A stretch of 64,000 nt of DNA, taken from NCBI RefSeq assembly GCF_000972785.3, contig NZ_CP011518.2, positions 186,001-250,000 of the forward strand, written 5' to 3'. The notes beneath the pieces are model-generated. The model searched no databases. It was not told where the DNA came from and was given only the letters and a program-made list of their open reading frames with translations. A program made the translations under genes and the position numbers. Position 1 is the first letter of the stretch. Every line of letters begins with the position of its first letter. This stretch comes from Pandoraea oxalativorans (GTDB lineage Bacteria; Pseudomonadota; Gammaproteobacteria; Burkholderiales; Burkholderiaceae). This document shows, in pieces, positions 1-10,030 of this stretch.

Positions 1-35
1 CGCCGCGCTTCGCGCCCGGCCCCCGTCTCACCCCC

Positions 36-1244
36 TTACGCCACCGGGATGCCCGGTGGGTGTCTCAGCGGTCGATGCGCCCCATCGTCGCGCGACCCCG
101 ACAAGGCATCGGCCGGACCATCCAACACTGATGTCCGTACCAGGCACGTCTGCAACTGTCTCAACGCCCTTAGAGACTCATCCGTCTCGAAGAGGCCTCT
201 TTTTACGGGTGAAGCCAATTGCTCGAGCGCGCATCGTACCCGCTCGGGGCCCGTCGTTGCCGAGTCCCCGCCGAACCGGAGTTCGCCGAACTTAAGCGCC
301 TGCACAATGGCGCCCATCGCCGGTTCGTTTAACTCATGGCTCGACAGTGCCCCGGCGATCGCATGCTCGCCGGCCGGCGTGTCCGCCTTGCCGAGCAGGC
401 GGTCGAACGCCTCCCTCGTCGGGGCGTCACGTAGGCCCGCGCGAATGTCGGCGATCGTCTGCTCACCTACCGCGGCCCGTCCGTTTTTAACGCACTGGTT
501 TGTATGCGTGATAACGGACGTGAACCGTGCCAACGGATCGCGCGTCTTGTCGTCGCTTGGGCCCGCGCCAACGTCGGCGATCGTGTTGTCACCGACCTTG
601 GCGCGTTGGTCGTTGACGAGCGTGTTCACACCGTCCATAACGGACGCGATCGTTTCCAGTTGGCGCATCACTTGGTCTTGACGAAACTCGCGGTCGATCA
701 CCCGGCGTTCCAGCGCCAGGAATCCGTAGGCGCCGCCGAAACCCGACGCTGCGGCCAAGCTTGCCCATACCGGCGCCATAGCACCCGCCAACCCCATGGT
801 CGCCAACGTCAGCGCCGCCGTGAGCGTGAGCGTGAAACAGATCACGATGGCCACGTGAGTGAGTGTCCTGCGCCAGTCGCACGGCGTAAATACAGCCTGC
901 ATATGCTCAATGTCGCGACCCAGCGCCTCTAATGCCACCGCCGTCTGCGACAGCACCTCAACGCTTGGCGTGCCCGTGTCTCCGGTTTCCCCGGCCAGTC
1001 GGGTTCGACAGTGCTCTAAGTCGTCTAGACGGCGCGCGACATCCGGGCGGTCTTGCAACTCCGGCAGGTCTTTCAACGCAGTCATCAAACCACCCAGTTC
1101 GGTGTGAAGCGTTTTTCCCCCCTCGAGCACCTCTCGGAGGACGGTGTCGGTCAGCGCCACCGGGACGTTGCCAACCTCGGCCACCGGGTGATTCGCGCTC
1201 ACGCTCGTGGAACCCCGCGGACTTGCCCCATCTATGCTACCCAT
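36..1244 (-). CDS. Candidate T3SS effector, two-TM family member 1 (402 aa)
   Basis: I do not recognise this protein from any named family. It has a polar N-terminus of about 115 residues, an F-x-P-x-x-W motif at 119-124, and a hydrophobic hairpin of two likely membrane segments at about 128-178. The C-terminal part is helical and polar. The same order, the same motif before the hairpin and a later T-(I/V/L)-A-x-I element (here 263-267) recur in the proteins starting at 39961 and 42628, so the three are paralogues. The stretch around 215-240 (VGDNTIADV) is repeated around 258-282 (VGEQTIADI), an internal duplication. AGGAG lies 6 nt before the ATG and fixes the start. A promoter-like element at 1800-1844 points toward the gene from about 560 bp upstream. 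Secretion by the T3SS is inferred from island context and paralogy only. Confidence 0.6.
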   Translation of the reverse strand: MGSIDGASPRGSTSVSANHPVAEVGNVPVALTDTVLREVLEGGKTLHTELGGLMTALKDLPELQDRPDVARRLDDLEHCRTRLAGETGDTGTPSVEVLSQTAVALEALGRDIEHMQAVFTPCDWRRTLTHVAIVICFTLTLTAALTLATMGLAGAMAPVWASLAAASGFGGAYGFLALERRVIDREFRQDQVMRQLETIASVMDGVNTLVNDQRAKVGDNTIADVGAGPSDDKTRDPLARFTSVITHTNQCVKNGRAAVGEQTIADIRAGLRDAPTREAFDRLLGKADTPAGEHAIAGALSSHELNEPAMGAIVQALKFGELRFGGDSATTGPERVRCALEQLASPVKRGLFETDESLRALRQLQTCLVRTSVLDGPADALSGSRDDGAHRPLRHPPGIPVA

Positions 1245-3070
1245 GTCCCACTCCTAAGTTTGTGTGTCCGGCACGCTCCGCCGCCCGGGCGCCAATCATG
1301 CGCAATCGGTTCCTGTGCGCGGCGCACGAGAAGGTCGACGCGGCCGAACCGGGGCGCACACGGCACGCCCCGTGAGAGGACAGCCGCATCGGTGCCGCCC
1401 GGCGCCCATGACGCCGTTGTGGCCAAGAAAACAGCCCCATTTCACCGTAAAGCGACCGGTCTTTCGGTTTTCCGCAAACCCCGCACGCCAAGGGGGCGCG
1501 GCCACCCCTCGTTCTCAATGCTTGGTTACCGGGCGAATGTGCCTGTTGATGTGCCCCAAACCAGCGCCTTCGACCACGGCCCCCGGGCTCAAAAAATGCT
1601 GAAAACCTACGTCAATCCCCACGTCAATCCCCGCGCCGGCCACCCAAGCGAATCCTTCCCCGCCCGGGCCCCGTCCGAGGTATCGAGCGCGCGTCCGGGC
1701 GCGCGCCGCGTGCCCCGCGTCGCCCCCGCCCGGGGGGCGGCACAGCGTCTGCCGTGGCCTCGCATCGTGGCGATGAGGCGGCATGGGGGTCTTGCTGTGA
1801 TTATCCGCATGACCCTTCAGGCAGGCTTCGGGTGAACACCTGAAGTGCGCGCCGTTACCGACGGCCGGCCTTCCCCCGCTTCGCCCCCACCCGGTCCTCG
1901 ACAACCCGGGGTGGGGATTGCCGGCCGCTCACGCCCCGCGGGATGCGGCCCCTGTCTCGGAGGGCAAGTCGGTTTGGCCGCTCGCCGACAGGTCAGGGCG
2001 GCAGGCTGACGCCCGTCGCTCTGCGGCGGGTTGTCCGGCCGGCGGGCCCGCCTGGAATTTGCCGGTGAGAGTCTCGCCCAACCCGTGAGCGACAAGGCGA
2101 CGCCGCTCAAGCGCCGTGGTCCGTCCCGAATCATGCGCCGCGGCGGACGTGGCGAGGCCGAGGTGCACAACGGGCAGCGCCGAACGGGCAGGGTGACGGC
2201 CCGGTTGACGCGGCACATTTGCACAGCCGGACGAGGTTTTATGGGCCCGAAGGTGACAGCGGAGGACGCGCGCGAGCGGCGCCGTCCACTGCGGCAAGCG
2301 CCGAGCGAGGGGACGCATGCGCCGGTGCGCGTGACGGATCCGATTGAGCCGAAGATTGACCCGAAGCGCGGGAGGCCCTTCCCCCGCTTCCCCACCGCAC
2401 CCGGTCGTGCGGGCCGTGTCGCGTTAAACGACCGTGAGGGGCGGTTTCGTGCACCGCCCGGCGGTCCCCTGTGCCGTGCGATGACGGCCTGAGAAATTTG
2501 CGCGTACGCTTCATCCACGGTGAGCACGTCGCCGCAACGATGGCTTGGCGTGCGTTGCGGGAAAACCGCGGCCATTACCGCGCCGCGTTCTCGCGACGCG
2601 CCAACGGCAAGGGGGGGCGCCCAGGCGCGCCGGTAGATGACAAGCAAACCAAGCAAACGTCGGGCCGCGCCGCCTCCAAGCGGGACCTCTATTGACGGCA
2701 ACGAGACGACACGCGCGTGTGTCGGAGCTATCGAGAGTGTCGGAGCTATCGAGAACGGGGCGAATCGGCGCATCAAGCCGTGTGAGCGGCGTGAACGGCC
2801 GGCGGCCGGCGCTGACGGGGTCGACGTCGGTGTCGGGGTCGATGACGGCGGTGTGGTGGGCCCCGCGCCGCGGGCCGGAGCCCGGCGCGGGCGCGAAAAG
2901 GGCTCGGTGGGACCGACGCGTGTCGGGCACGCCGGCACGGCGCCGGAGATTGTCACCGCCGGGCATGGCGCGATTTTGCGTCCCTGCCGGGGCGCGCCGG
3001 CATCCACATAAATGAATTGCCGCACACGCGTCGCGCGCCTGAAAGGCGCAGGCGTCGATCGGTCGTTATC
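1245..3070. other. Non-coding or decayed region
   Basis: I see no convincing gene in these 1.8 kb. Open frames exist on both strands, as expected at this GC content, but they are arginine- and proline-rich and lack plausible start sites or recognisable motifs. The only specific signal is the promoter-like element at 1800-1844 on the minus strand. The segment 2690-2760 carries a short duplication (gtgtcggagctatcgaga twice). Confidence 0.5.
1800..1844 (-). promoter_or_regulatory. T3SS-type promoter element A
   Basis: Read on the minus strand, TTCAGGTGTTCACCCGAA (1844 to 1827) is followed after 21 nt by GATAAT (1805-1800), a 5/6 match to a sigma-70 -10 hexamer. The first 15 bases are identical to element B before the translocon operon. 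It lies about 560 bp upstream of the two-TM gene at 1244, implying a long leader or a gene lost between them. Confidence 0.6.
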
Positions 3071-4970
3071 CTATACGTCTTCCTCGCCGTTCGGTTGCTG
3101 AAGCTGTGCGGCCTCAGGCAAAGGGGGGGCAGCGCGAGCTGCGCCTCATACCGTACCGACCTCAGTTCGGTGTTGCGGTTCGTGACGCTGTATGACGCCT
3201 TACTCAACAGCATCGCGGTGCTGAGCGAATGCGCCGGGAAGACGTTGCGCGCCTCGGCGCCGAAGCGCACCCGGGCGTCATCGTGGAGCGTATGCTGCCA
3301 CGAGTGAAACGCGATATCGACCCGATGGGCGAGCCGATGCCAGAATGTCCGGCGGGCGAAGAGGATGATTTTGCGTTGCTCAAGGCGCGGGTTTTCAAAC
3401 ACCGGCAGACCATTATTCCGGCTGACCCGGTGCATCGCGGCTTCCCCGCGAGCGAGCGTGGCCAACACGTGCCGTCGCAGGGCCGCGTCAGCGGGGAGCG
3501 ACCTCTGAATCAGCTCGATCGCGCGGCCGAACACGGCCTCTTTCGCCACTTCGAAAGTCATCTGGTTCGGCGGGGGGGCCGATAAGTGGTGCTTCCTTGC
3601 CCACTTGGTGAGGAGGGGCGCCAGGTCCGCTGCCTCGGGCAGCGCCAACTGTGCCAGATTGCTTAATGCGGCGCCGGCCTCGCCCAGGCTCGCCAGGCTC
3701 GCGTTGATGACGTCCTCACCGTCGACCTGAATGACCAGGGGCGGCGTGCGCGGGGCGGGGAACAGGGCTCCCGTTAGCATGGCACGGATCTCCGCCTGCA
3801 GCCTCGCGTTGTCCTGCGCCGCGAGCCGTGCGAGCTCGCGCACGTGCGCGTTGCCGGCGCCGTAGGTGGACGGGGGAAGCGGCGTCGCCCGCGGCGACGT
3901 GCGCTCGTCCAGCGGAGGCACCCAGCACGTGAAGGAGGGAGTGCCAATGTGTAAGAGGCGACCGGCGCGCAAATTGTTTGCCCGGTTCTGGACCATTGCA
4001 TGCGCGCACAGGTCAGTGACTTTTTGCTGCGTCTCGGCATCCACCGGGGCACGGTCGCGGTACACGCGGTGAGCGTCATTGTCGGTTCGGTAGCGCGCCA
4101 CGCGATGGCGCCGCGGGCCATACGCTTGCTCTGCGCGCACGAACCAAGCCATCGGATCATCGAGGTGGAGGTCGATGCCGGCCGGGCGGGCGAGCTCGGC
4201 CGGGTCCGTGAGCTCGTTCACCCCGCCCACCACGAATTTGACACCCCGGGCGCCAAACAGGGTGGCCAGCGCGTGCTTCAGGCGCTCCCAGCCATCCGGC
4301 GCGGCGGCCGGCACATCGAGATGCCGCTGCGTCGTCTCGACCAGAAGCGGGCGTTGGTCCGGCCGGGCCACTTGCACCGTGGCCCTGGTCAGCTCCGCCT
4401 CGAGTTGCCCCTCAGACGCGCCGCTCCCCGTGCTCGTAAACGTCACCGCCAGGTCGACGATGTGCGTGGCTTGGGGGCAGGCTGCGCTTCGTTGTCCGTG
4501 TACGTCGTCGTCATGTGAATGCACACCGTGTTGCCGTCGGTGTGCACATCGATGGCCTGCCGGTGCTTGCGCCGCGTCGCATCCGGCGCGACCAGTAATT
4601 CATGCGCTGACAGGAACGTCGGGCATGCCAGAAAGCCCGCGATATCCCGGGCCTGAACGAGCGCGAGGTCGGTTCGCACCCGGGCATTCTCAAAGGCGTC
4701 GCCCATCTGCGCGATCAGCGTCTGCAGCAGCGCGCCGCCGCGCTCGCCGACCGCCACGCGAGGGTCGATCAGCCTGTCAAGCGCCACGCTATTCACGCTT
4801 AGCGCGATCGGGGCGCGCTCATCGCCCGGCGCGGCCCAATATCGTGCCGCCATGTCCGCGGCAACCTCACGCTCGGTGCGGTCGGCGATTTCGGTTTGAG
4901 GGACCAGCACCTGCTCAATAATGCTGGTATGCGTGCGGTTCCACGAGCGAATCCGTGTGCTGGGTGGCAT
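3071..4970 (-). pseudogene. Frameshifted paralogue of the 679-aa candidate effector
   Basis: Two overlapping frames, 4970-4443 and 4524-2953, together match the protein encoded from 45600 along its length. The first piece (ALVQARDIAGF ... HMTTTYT) aligns with ALEQAQDIVLR ... HKTTTFV. The second continues with VDLAVTFTS against IDVTMSFEA, then HRVARYRTDNDAHRVYRDRA against RVAVYRRHDAGVSRDSAYARA. The break falls in a run of five G at 4473-4477. A second break probably lies in the seven-G run at 3123-3129: one extra C in the coding strand there gives a natural-looking end, LPEAAQLQQPNGEEDV, with a stop at 3071-3073. Repairing both runs by one base would give about 633 residues against 679. It may be a true pseudogene or an intact gene with two homopolymer errors. 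The start has GGGAGA 8 nt upstream. Confidence 0.65.
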
Positions 4971-5914
4971 GCGATGTTTCTCCCTGCAAGTGAGTTGAAA
5001 ACCCTGACGCCGCTCGGCGCACGATGCGCTGAACGCACCTGCCGCACACCCGGCATCGCATGGACGCGCGGTTTGCGGGGATCGTGGCCGACGCGGTTTT
5101 GCGAGGCGGCGTCCCCGCGTCGAGCGTCAGGCGCGTCGTCATGCCGAGTGCGTGCCGAGGGTTCGGTGCCGGCCGAGCCGCCGGTACCCGCCCGGCAGAC
5201 CTCGTGCCGCACCACGGGTTTTGGGGCCGCACGCCGCCGGGCTTTGCCCCGATGAGGTTGCCCCCTGGGGGGCCTGTCGCCAACGCCGGGCCGCCGATTG
5301 TGGAATCGCTTATCGAGGGCGCCGTCGCAGCCCTCTCGCGTGGGGGGCGCGCACGTACCGGGGGGAGCAGGGGCGTCCGCTTCGCCCCGGTGGCCTAAAA
5401 TCAAGCGATATCGCTGAGGATTTTTACCGTATGCGGCGCGCGGTTACTGTCGAAAACAGGCCGCGATACCCGGCTTATGGAACGGTGAACGTCGCTGTGA
5501 CGCCGGCGCACGCTTTAGCATGGACGCGCCCGGTTTGCCGGGCGACCAGGGCGATAGCCGCAGGGCCGCGGGCAGCGCGGTGGAACGTGAAGGGCGTCCG
5601 GTGCTGACGCCGCGTCGTGAACCGCCGGGGTTTTCGGTACCGAATTCAGAGCGCGTTTTTCGGCGACTCGGGTCACGTCGGCCCGCGCCGGCCGACGCCC
5701 ACGCTTCGAGACGGGCGGAGGCCGCCGGTGTGACTCACGCAACGGCAGTGAGGCGTCGTCGCCTCCGTCTGCAACACGCCGTCGTCCGCGCGCCAAGGCG
5801 GCGCGGCGCCCCCGTCGTCGCCCGCGAAGCGTCGTGTGACGCGCTGCGGCGCTTGCCCGGTGTGCGGGCTCCTTTGCGTCGCGGGGGCGCCTGAGCGGCC
5901 ACGGGGGCAAGGGG

Positions 5915-5980
5915 GGAACGGGCGGAACGGGCGGAATGGGCGGAATGGGCGGAATGGGCGGAATGGGCGGAATGGGCGGG
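5915..5980. repeat. 9-bp tandem repeat tract
   Basis: About seven copies of a 9-bp unit (gggcggaat, with gggcggaac in the first copies). Intergenic, so copy number could vary without affecting a protein. Confidence 0.9.
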
Positions 5981-6000
5981 CCCATCCTGAACCTGTCGTC

Positions 6001-6046
6001 CGCTATCCGCTATCCGCTATCCGCCATCCGCCATCCGCTTTCCGCC
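6001..6046. repeat. 7-bp tandem repeat tract
   Basis: Six to seven copies of a 7-bp unit, cgctatc or cgccatc, starting 20 bp after the 9-bp tract. Confidence 0.9.
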
Positions 6047-6694
6047 GGCGTTGCTTCGCCGCCCCTCGCGCGGGTCTCGTCCCGCCCGCCGCCGGCGCGC
6101 GCACGACGACGCGACCCGCACGGCGTTGGTGATCTTGGGCCCGCGCCTTAGGCGTTCACCCGCTTGGCGTCCCGCGACACGGTGTTTCCAGGGGGAGCGA
6201 ACCGCCAAGCCGCGGGGGCGTCCCGAAAAGCGGGCGGCCCGGCGCGATGGCTGTCAGACCGGGCTCGGTTTGCCTGATCACGCTGCCGCGCCGAGCGTCG
6301 AGCAATTGCCGGAACCACGGCAACCGCGCAGGGAGTTCGCGCCGCTGCAAGCGCAGTGTCCGGCGCTCGCGCCCCGGACGCCGGCGGCCTCCCCGGGCAA
6401 CGGCGATGCCCTCCCGGTCGGGCAGGCGGAGCGGGAGAATCCGCCCGACGCGGCGCCGCCGGTTTCCGTAAAACGGGCTTCCCGGCACGATTGCGAAAGG
6501 AATACGCCGGGTCATGCAGTAAAAAGGCGTTATGCGTCGCGCAGGGTCCGCCGGTCGCGCGCGGCGAAGTGCGACGGGCTGCGCACGGCACGACGTTATC
6601 GGTCACCGCCGTCATGCCACCCGCAACGGTACGTTACGGATGCGCCGAACCCGGATCTCGCGGATCTCTTTCACTGACAGTGTTTCAGGGGGCG

Positions 6695-8407
6695 ATGATG
6701 AAAACGAACTTCTTTCTTTCCAAGTTTTTTCCCAACAGCTCACACCGGGGGCAAATATGCGACGTTCATAGCCCTTTTCAACTCAGGGCAGGCGCACGTG
6801 AAGTGACCCACGAGGTCGCGCGCCACGGCGCGCTGGATCGCGCCGAGAGTGAGCTGGTGCATCGGAGCCGAATCGGCGCGTATCGTCCCCATACGCTGCA
6901 CCTGACGTGGGGTCCTCGGGAGCTCGGGGACCGAGAGGAGGAGACGCCGCCTACGGAGTACCGTTGGGGAGAGAATACGATGTGGCCTCCGCCGAAGGCG
7001 GTGGAGCTGCGCGTGGTCGATCGCCTGCTGACGAAGGCACAGCTCGAGGTGATCAAAGAGGAGATGCGCCGTCACGGCACGGAACTCGAATATCTGCATT
7101 TTGGAACGCCGGAGTGCCGCTCAGACGAGGTGGTCGTCACGAAGCATTCACTGCAGCCGATACCCGTGAATCCGGCTGAGGTTATCGCGTCTTTCCAAGT
7201 CGCGCCGAAGCTGAAGATATTGAGCCTGGATCTGAGTAATGCGGAATCTGTTCAGAATTCCGCCGCTTGCGCGGAAGTGGTGAATGGAATCGTGACAGCC
7301 TTGCATCACCTGCCTTCGCTCGAGCGCTTCGCGCTCGCCCTCGAGGGGGGCGCTCCCCGGCCAGACTCCATCGCACTGCTATTTGATAAAACATCGCATG
7401 TGAGAACGCTCAAAGCGTTTTTCCTGAGCCTCTCGGAAAGCCATGGATTTGGCAAAAATAATGTGGAATTGCGCGAGGCATGGCGCTCGCTTGCGAAGAT
7501 GTCCTCGCTTGAGGAGCTGCATATCTACATGAATAATTTCCTCGACGACGATATGCAGGTCAACGACGCCGCCATTGCCGACCTGTGCGAAGCGGTGCAG
7601 AGCCTGTCGGCGCTCGGGAGTGTCAGACTCGAATTTGGCGTCTCGGAAACCACATTCGCGAGTGCCGCGCGCGCCCTCGAACTTGGGACAGAGTTGCCGC
7701 TGCGGACGCTGCACGTGCGCGATTACCGCGACGAAGCGCCGGAAGCGCAGGCGCCGATCGTGGGCGGCAACGATCCGATGTGGCAAGCCGCCCCGCCCCT
7801 CGCCCTCGAGCAATTGACGCTTGAAGTCAAGGGCATGCCCTATTCGATGAGGAACATTGTCGACCTGTTTGCGTGGATCGGAAGTGCCCGGACGCTGAAA
7901 TCGCTTTCCCTGGACATCTCGTCAATCAGGGAGATCGGGGCAAATAATTCATTATCCCGTCATATATTTCGCAAATTGAGTGCGCTCACGTTACTTGAGA
8001 CACTGGTGATTCGCACCAATGCCAATGTGCTGATGGATGACGCCGTTGTCATGGCGCTGGACGAGGCGTTGCGCAACATGCCGTGGCTGCGGACCCTCCG
8101 CCTGGAAATGGATGGGGCCGCTTGCACCGACGACGCGCTGGATCGCCTGTTTGACACGGTCGCAAACGAACTGGACTACATGGTCTCGGTGTACGTTCAG
8201 GCGCGCGGCTGCGAGAAAATCAACGAGGGCACCGTGCGCCAGTTAATGGCATTTCATTTCACCAATACCAACGTCACCGCGACCGTTGTGCTGAGCCCCG
8301 TGTTTGAGGGCGCCCCACAGCCCGAGGACGCGCAACGTGATGCCGGGCAGCTTGATGAAGCGCACCGTCATGCGGCGCGCCCGGCCGAGACGCGGTTGAC
8401 CTGTTAA
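6695..8407 (+). CDS. Leucine-rich-repeat-like candidate effector (570 aa)
   Basis: The start is the ATG at 6695 (MMKTNFFLSK), behind CAGGGGGCG; the frame is open further upstream but that part is arginine-rich and unconvincing. From about residue 160 to 520 the protein repeats hydrophobic strand-turn-helix units such as LKILSLDLSN, LERFALALEG, LEELHIYMNN, LRTLHVRD, LEQLTLEVKG, LKSLSLDIS, LETLVIRT and LRTLRLEMD. This is the look of irregular leucine-rich repeats of the cytoplasmic-effector kind. There is no signal peptide and no E3-ligase domain that I recognise. Base composition is clearly less GC-rich than its surroundings, suggesting transfer. A related protein with a similar start (MMETRLSG) is encoded from 36819. 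Secretion by the T3SS is inferred. Confidence 0.6.
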   Translation: MMKTNFFLSKFFPNSSHRGQICDVHSPFQLRAGAREVTHEVARHGALDRAESELVHRSRIGAYRPHTLHLTWGPRELGDREEETPPTEYRWGENTMWPPPKAVELRVVDRLLTKAQLEVIKEEMRRHGTELEYLHFGTPECRSDEVVVTKHSLQPIPVNPAEVIASFQVAPKLKILSLDLSNAESVQNSAACAEVVNGIVTALHHLPSLERFALALEGGAPRPDSIALLFDKTSHVRTLKAFFLSLSESHGFGKNNVELREAWRSLAKMSSLEELHIYMNNFLDDDMQVNDAAIADLCEAVQSLSALGSVRLEFGVSETTFASAARALELGTELPLRTLHVRDYRDEAPEAQAPIVGGNDPMWQAAPPLALEQLTLEVKGMPYSMRNIVDLFAWIGSARTLKSLSLDISSIREIGANNSLSRHIFRKLSALTLLETLVIRTNANVLMDDAVVMALDEALRNMPWLRTLRLEMDGAACTDDALDRLFDTVANELDYMVSVYVQARGCEKINEGTVRQLMAFHFTNTNVTATVVLSPVFEGAPQPEDAQRDAGQLDEAHRHAARPAETRLTC

Positions 8408-10030
8408 ACTCTTGGTCTATCGGCCCCGCACATGATTGCACCGCGGGGTGGGGGGGCCGACTCGATGCGCTGCGCGACGCGCGCAGCCCGGCGAAGCGAG
8501 CGGCGCGCGCGCGCCTCGCCGGCGTGGCGCGACGGGCAGCCTCGCTGCGGGGGGCAATCACGCAGGGCCGGGGGCCGCTGAACGTCAGCCCGGCCCCCGG
8601 GAGCCTTGTGAAACGGCCACCGGCGCCTGCACGATGGCTGCAACGTCCCGGGGCCGGTGCGTTGTCGCTCTTCGCGCCTCGCGAGAAGCGTCCGGGCGCC
8701 TTCCGGCGTTTCGGCGCGCAGCTCACCCTTAGGCCCGGACCGGTCGGCGCAACCGTGCGAGCCGCGAGCGGCTGTCGGGCGCGTCACCCGATATGCGGTG
8801 GTAGCCCGTGCCCGTGTCGGGCGGCATAGCGCCCGGCTCGCCGCGTCGAGAAAGCCGCCGCATACGCCGGTGCTCTCGGCCGCGGCCGAACGAACCCCGG
8901 CGTCGGCGGCGCCGGTACCGGGTCGCGGGGCGACGGTGCCACACGAGGCATCGGGTGCGCTTGCGGGCGTCTGACACGCGCTGGCGCACTCCCAGGGCGC
9001 GCCGGGAGCTACGCAGCCGCCGGTTGGGCGAACGTGGCGCCGGTTCGGGGATGCGCACGGACTTCCCTTCGCCTTACCGGATTGTTTGCCCCCTGACGAT
9101 CGCCGGCGGACGAGGAGAAATGAAGTGCAAAATACCGGGCATCGACCCCGTCGCCATTACGGTGGCAGAGCCGGTGTCTTCGGCGGCCTTTGACGATGCC
9201 CCTTCGGTGCCCAAATCGATGCGGCGCATGGGATTGAAGGCAAGACACGTGTCCGTCAACTCGCCCTTGGTGGCGCGGTGCTCGGTATTCGCCCACGGGG
9301 TGGCGGCGTGGACCCGGTGGCGCAGCGCCCGAGCGTCGATGCCGGCGGCATGGGCTTACGCCGCGGCGGACCGGTGCGCGGTTGGCTTGCATGGCTTGCG
9401 CAGCGACGCGTCGGGGTGTTGCCAGGCCCGACGCCACGATAGACGGCGGACTGTCGTGCGAGCCATTCCCTTTCTCTCGCGATATCAACGCCCGTCTGAT
9501 TGGACGGATGGTCGCAGACCGATGCTGACGATCACGATGTCTTGAAAAACACCCGGCCCCCGTCTCAGAGCGGGCGATGAACGACATTCGCGCGGCGCGC
9601 ACCGCTCACCGCCGGCAGGGCTGAAACGGTGAGGGCGGGGCGGGCCCGGCGCGCACGGTCGGCCCGTCCGTGCGAGGGGGCGGGGCGGGCGTGAGGCGCA
9701 TGAGCCCCCGCCGCCACGCCACGTGTCGTGACATAAATCGGGCGTCGCGACATGATTTCGACGGAAATCGCGGGCGTCATGCGATAAAAATAGCCCCCGG
9801 GTCGCGGCGTATATGCGCGGGCCTGCGCGCGGCGCGCTCGGGGCGTGCACGCGACGCGAGCGTCCTGCCCCGGCGGCGGCCCGTGTTCCGCAAATCGCAC
9901 TGCCTCGTCGCGATTTCCCAAGCGGTGGGCGCGATCAGCGCGCCGCCCACGGCGTCTTGCCCCCGGCCGGGCCGGGACCGGTCCGTGGTTTGACGCGTTT
10001 CACCCAAAGTAGACCCGGGGGGGCTGAAAA
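8408..10030. other. Mostly non-coding region
   Basis: Apart from the weak candidate at 9120-9545, nothing here looks like a gene, RNA or mobile element. The long GC-rich frames on both strands are likely chance. Confidence 0.4.
9120..9545 (+). CDS. Doubtful small ORF, possible effector remnant (141 aa)
   Basis: The ATG at 9120 has a good ribosome site (GAGGAGAA, very close to the ATG) and the first 35 residues (MKCKIPGIDPVAITVAEPVS...) look like coding sequence. The remainder becomes arginine- and alanine-rich with no motif. It may be the surviving 5' end of a decayed gene. I do not recognise it. Confidence 0.2.
   Translation: MKCKIPGIDPVAITVAEPVSSAAFDDAPSVPKSMRRMGLKARHVSVNSPLVARCSVFAHGVAAWTRWRSARASMPAAWAYAAADRCAVGLHGLRSDASGCCQARRHDRRRTVVRAIPFLSRYQRPSDWTDGRRPMLTITMS

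Larger units (their letters stand above)
4971..6694. other. Non-coding region with tandem repeats
   Basis: No supported gene. Apart from the two short tandem-repeat tracts listed separately (5915-5980 and 6001-6046), I see nothing specific. The protein frames that run through it are arginine-rich and unlikely to be translated. Confidence 0.5.

Noticed and set aside
1232..1904. Small minus-strand frames between element A and the gene at 1244
   Set aside because: They are Arg/Pro-rich, have no ribosome sites and no similarity to anything I recognise. They could not be told from chance frames.
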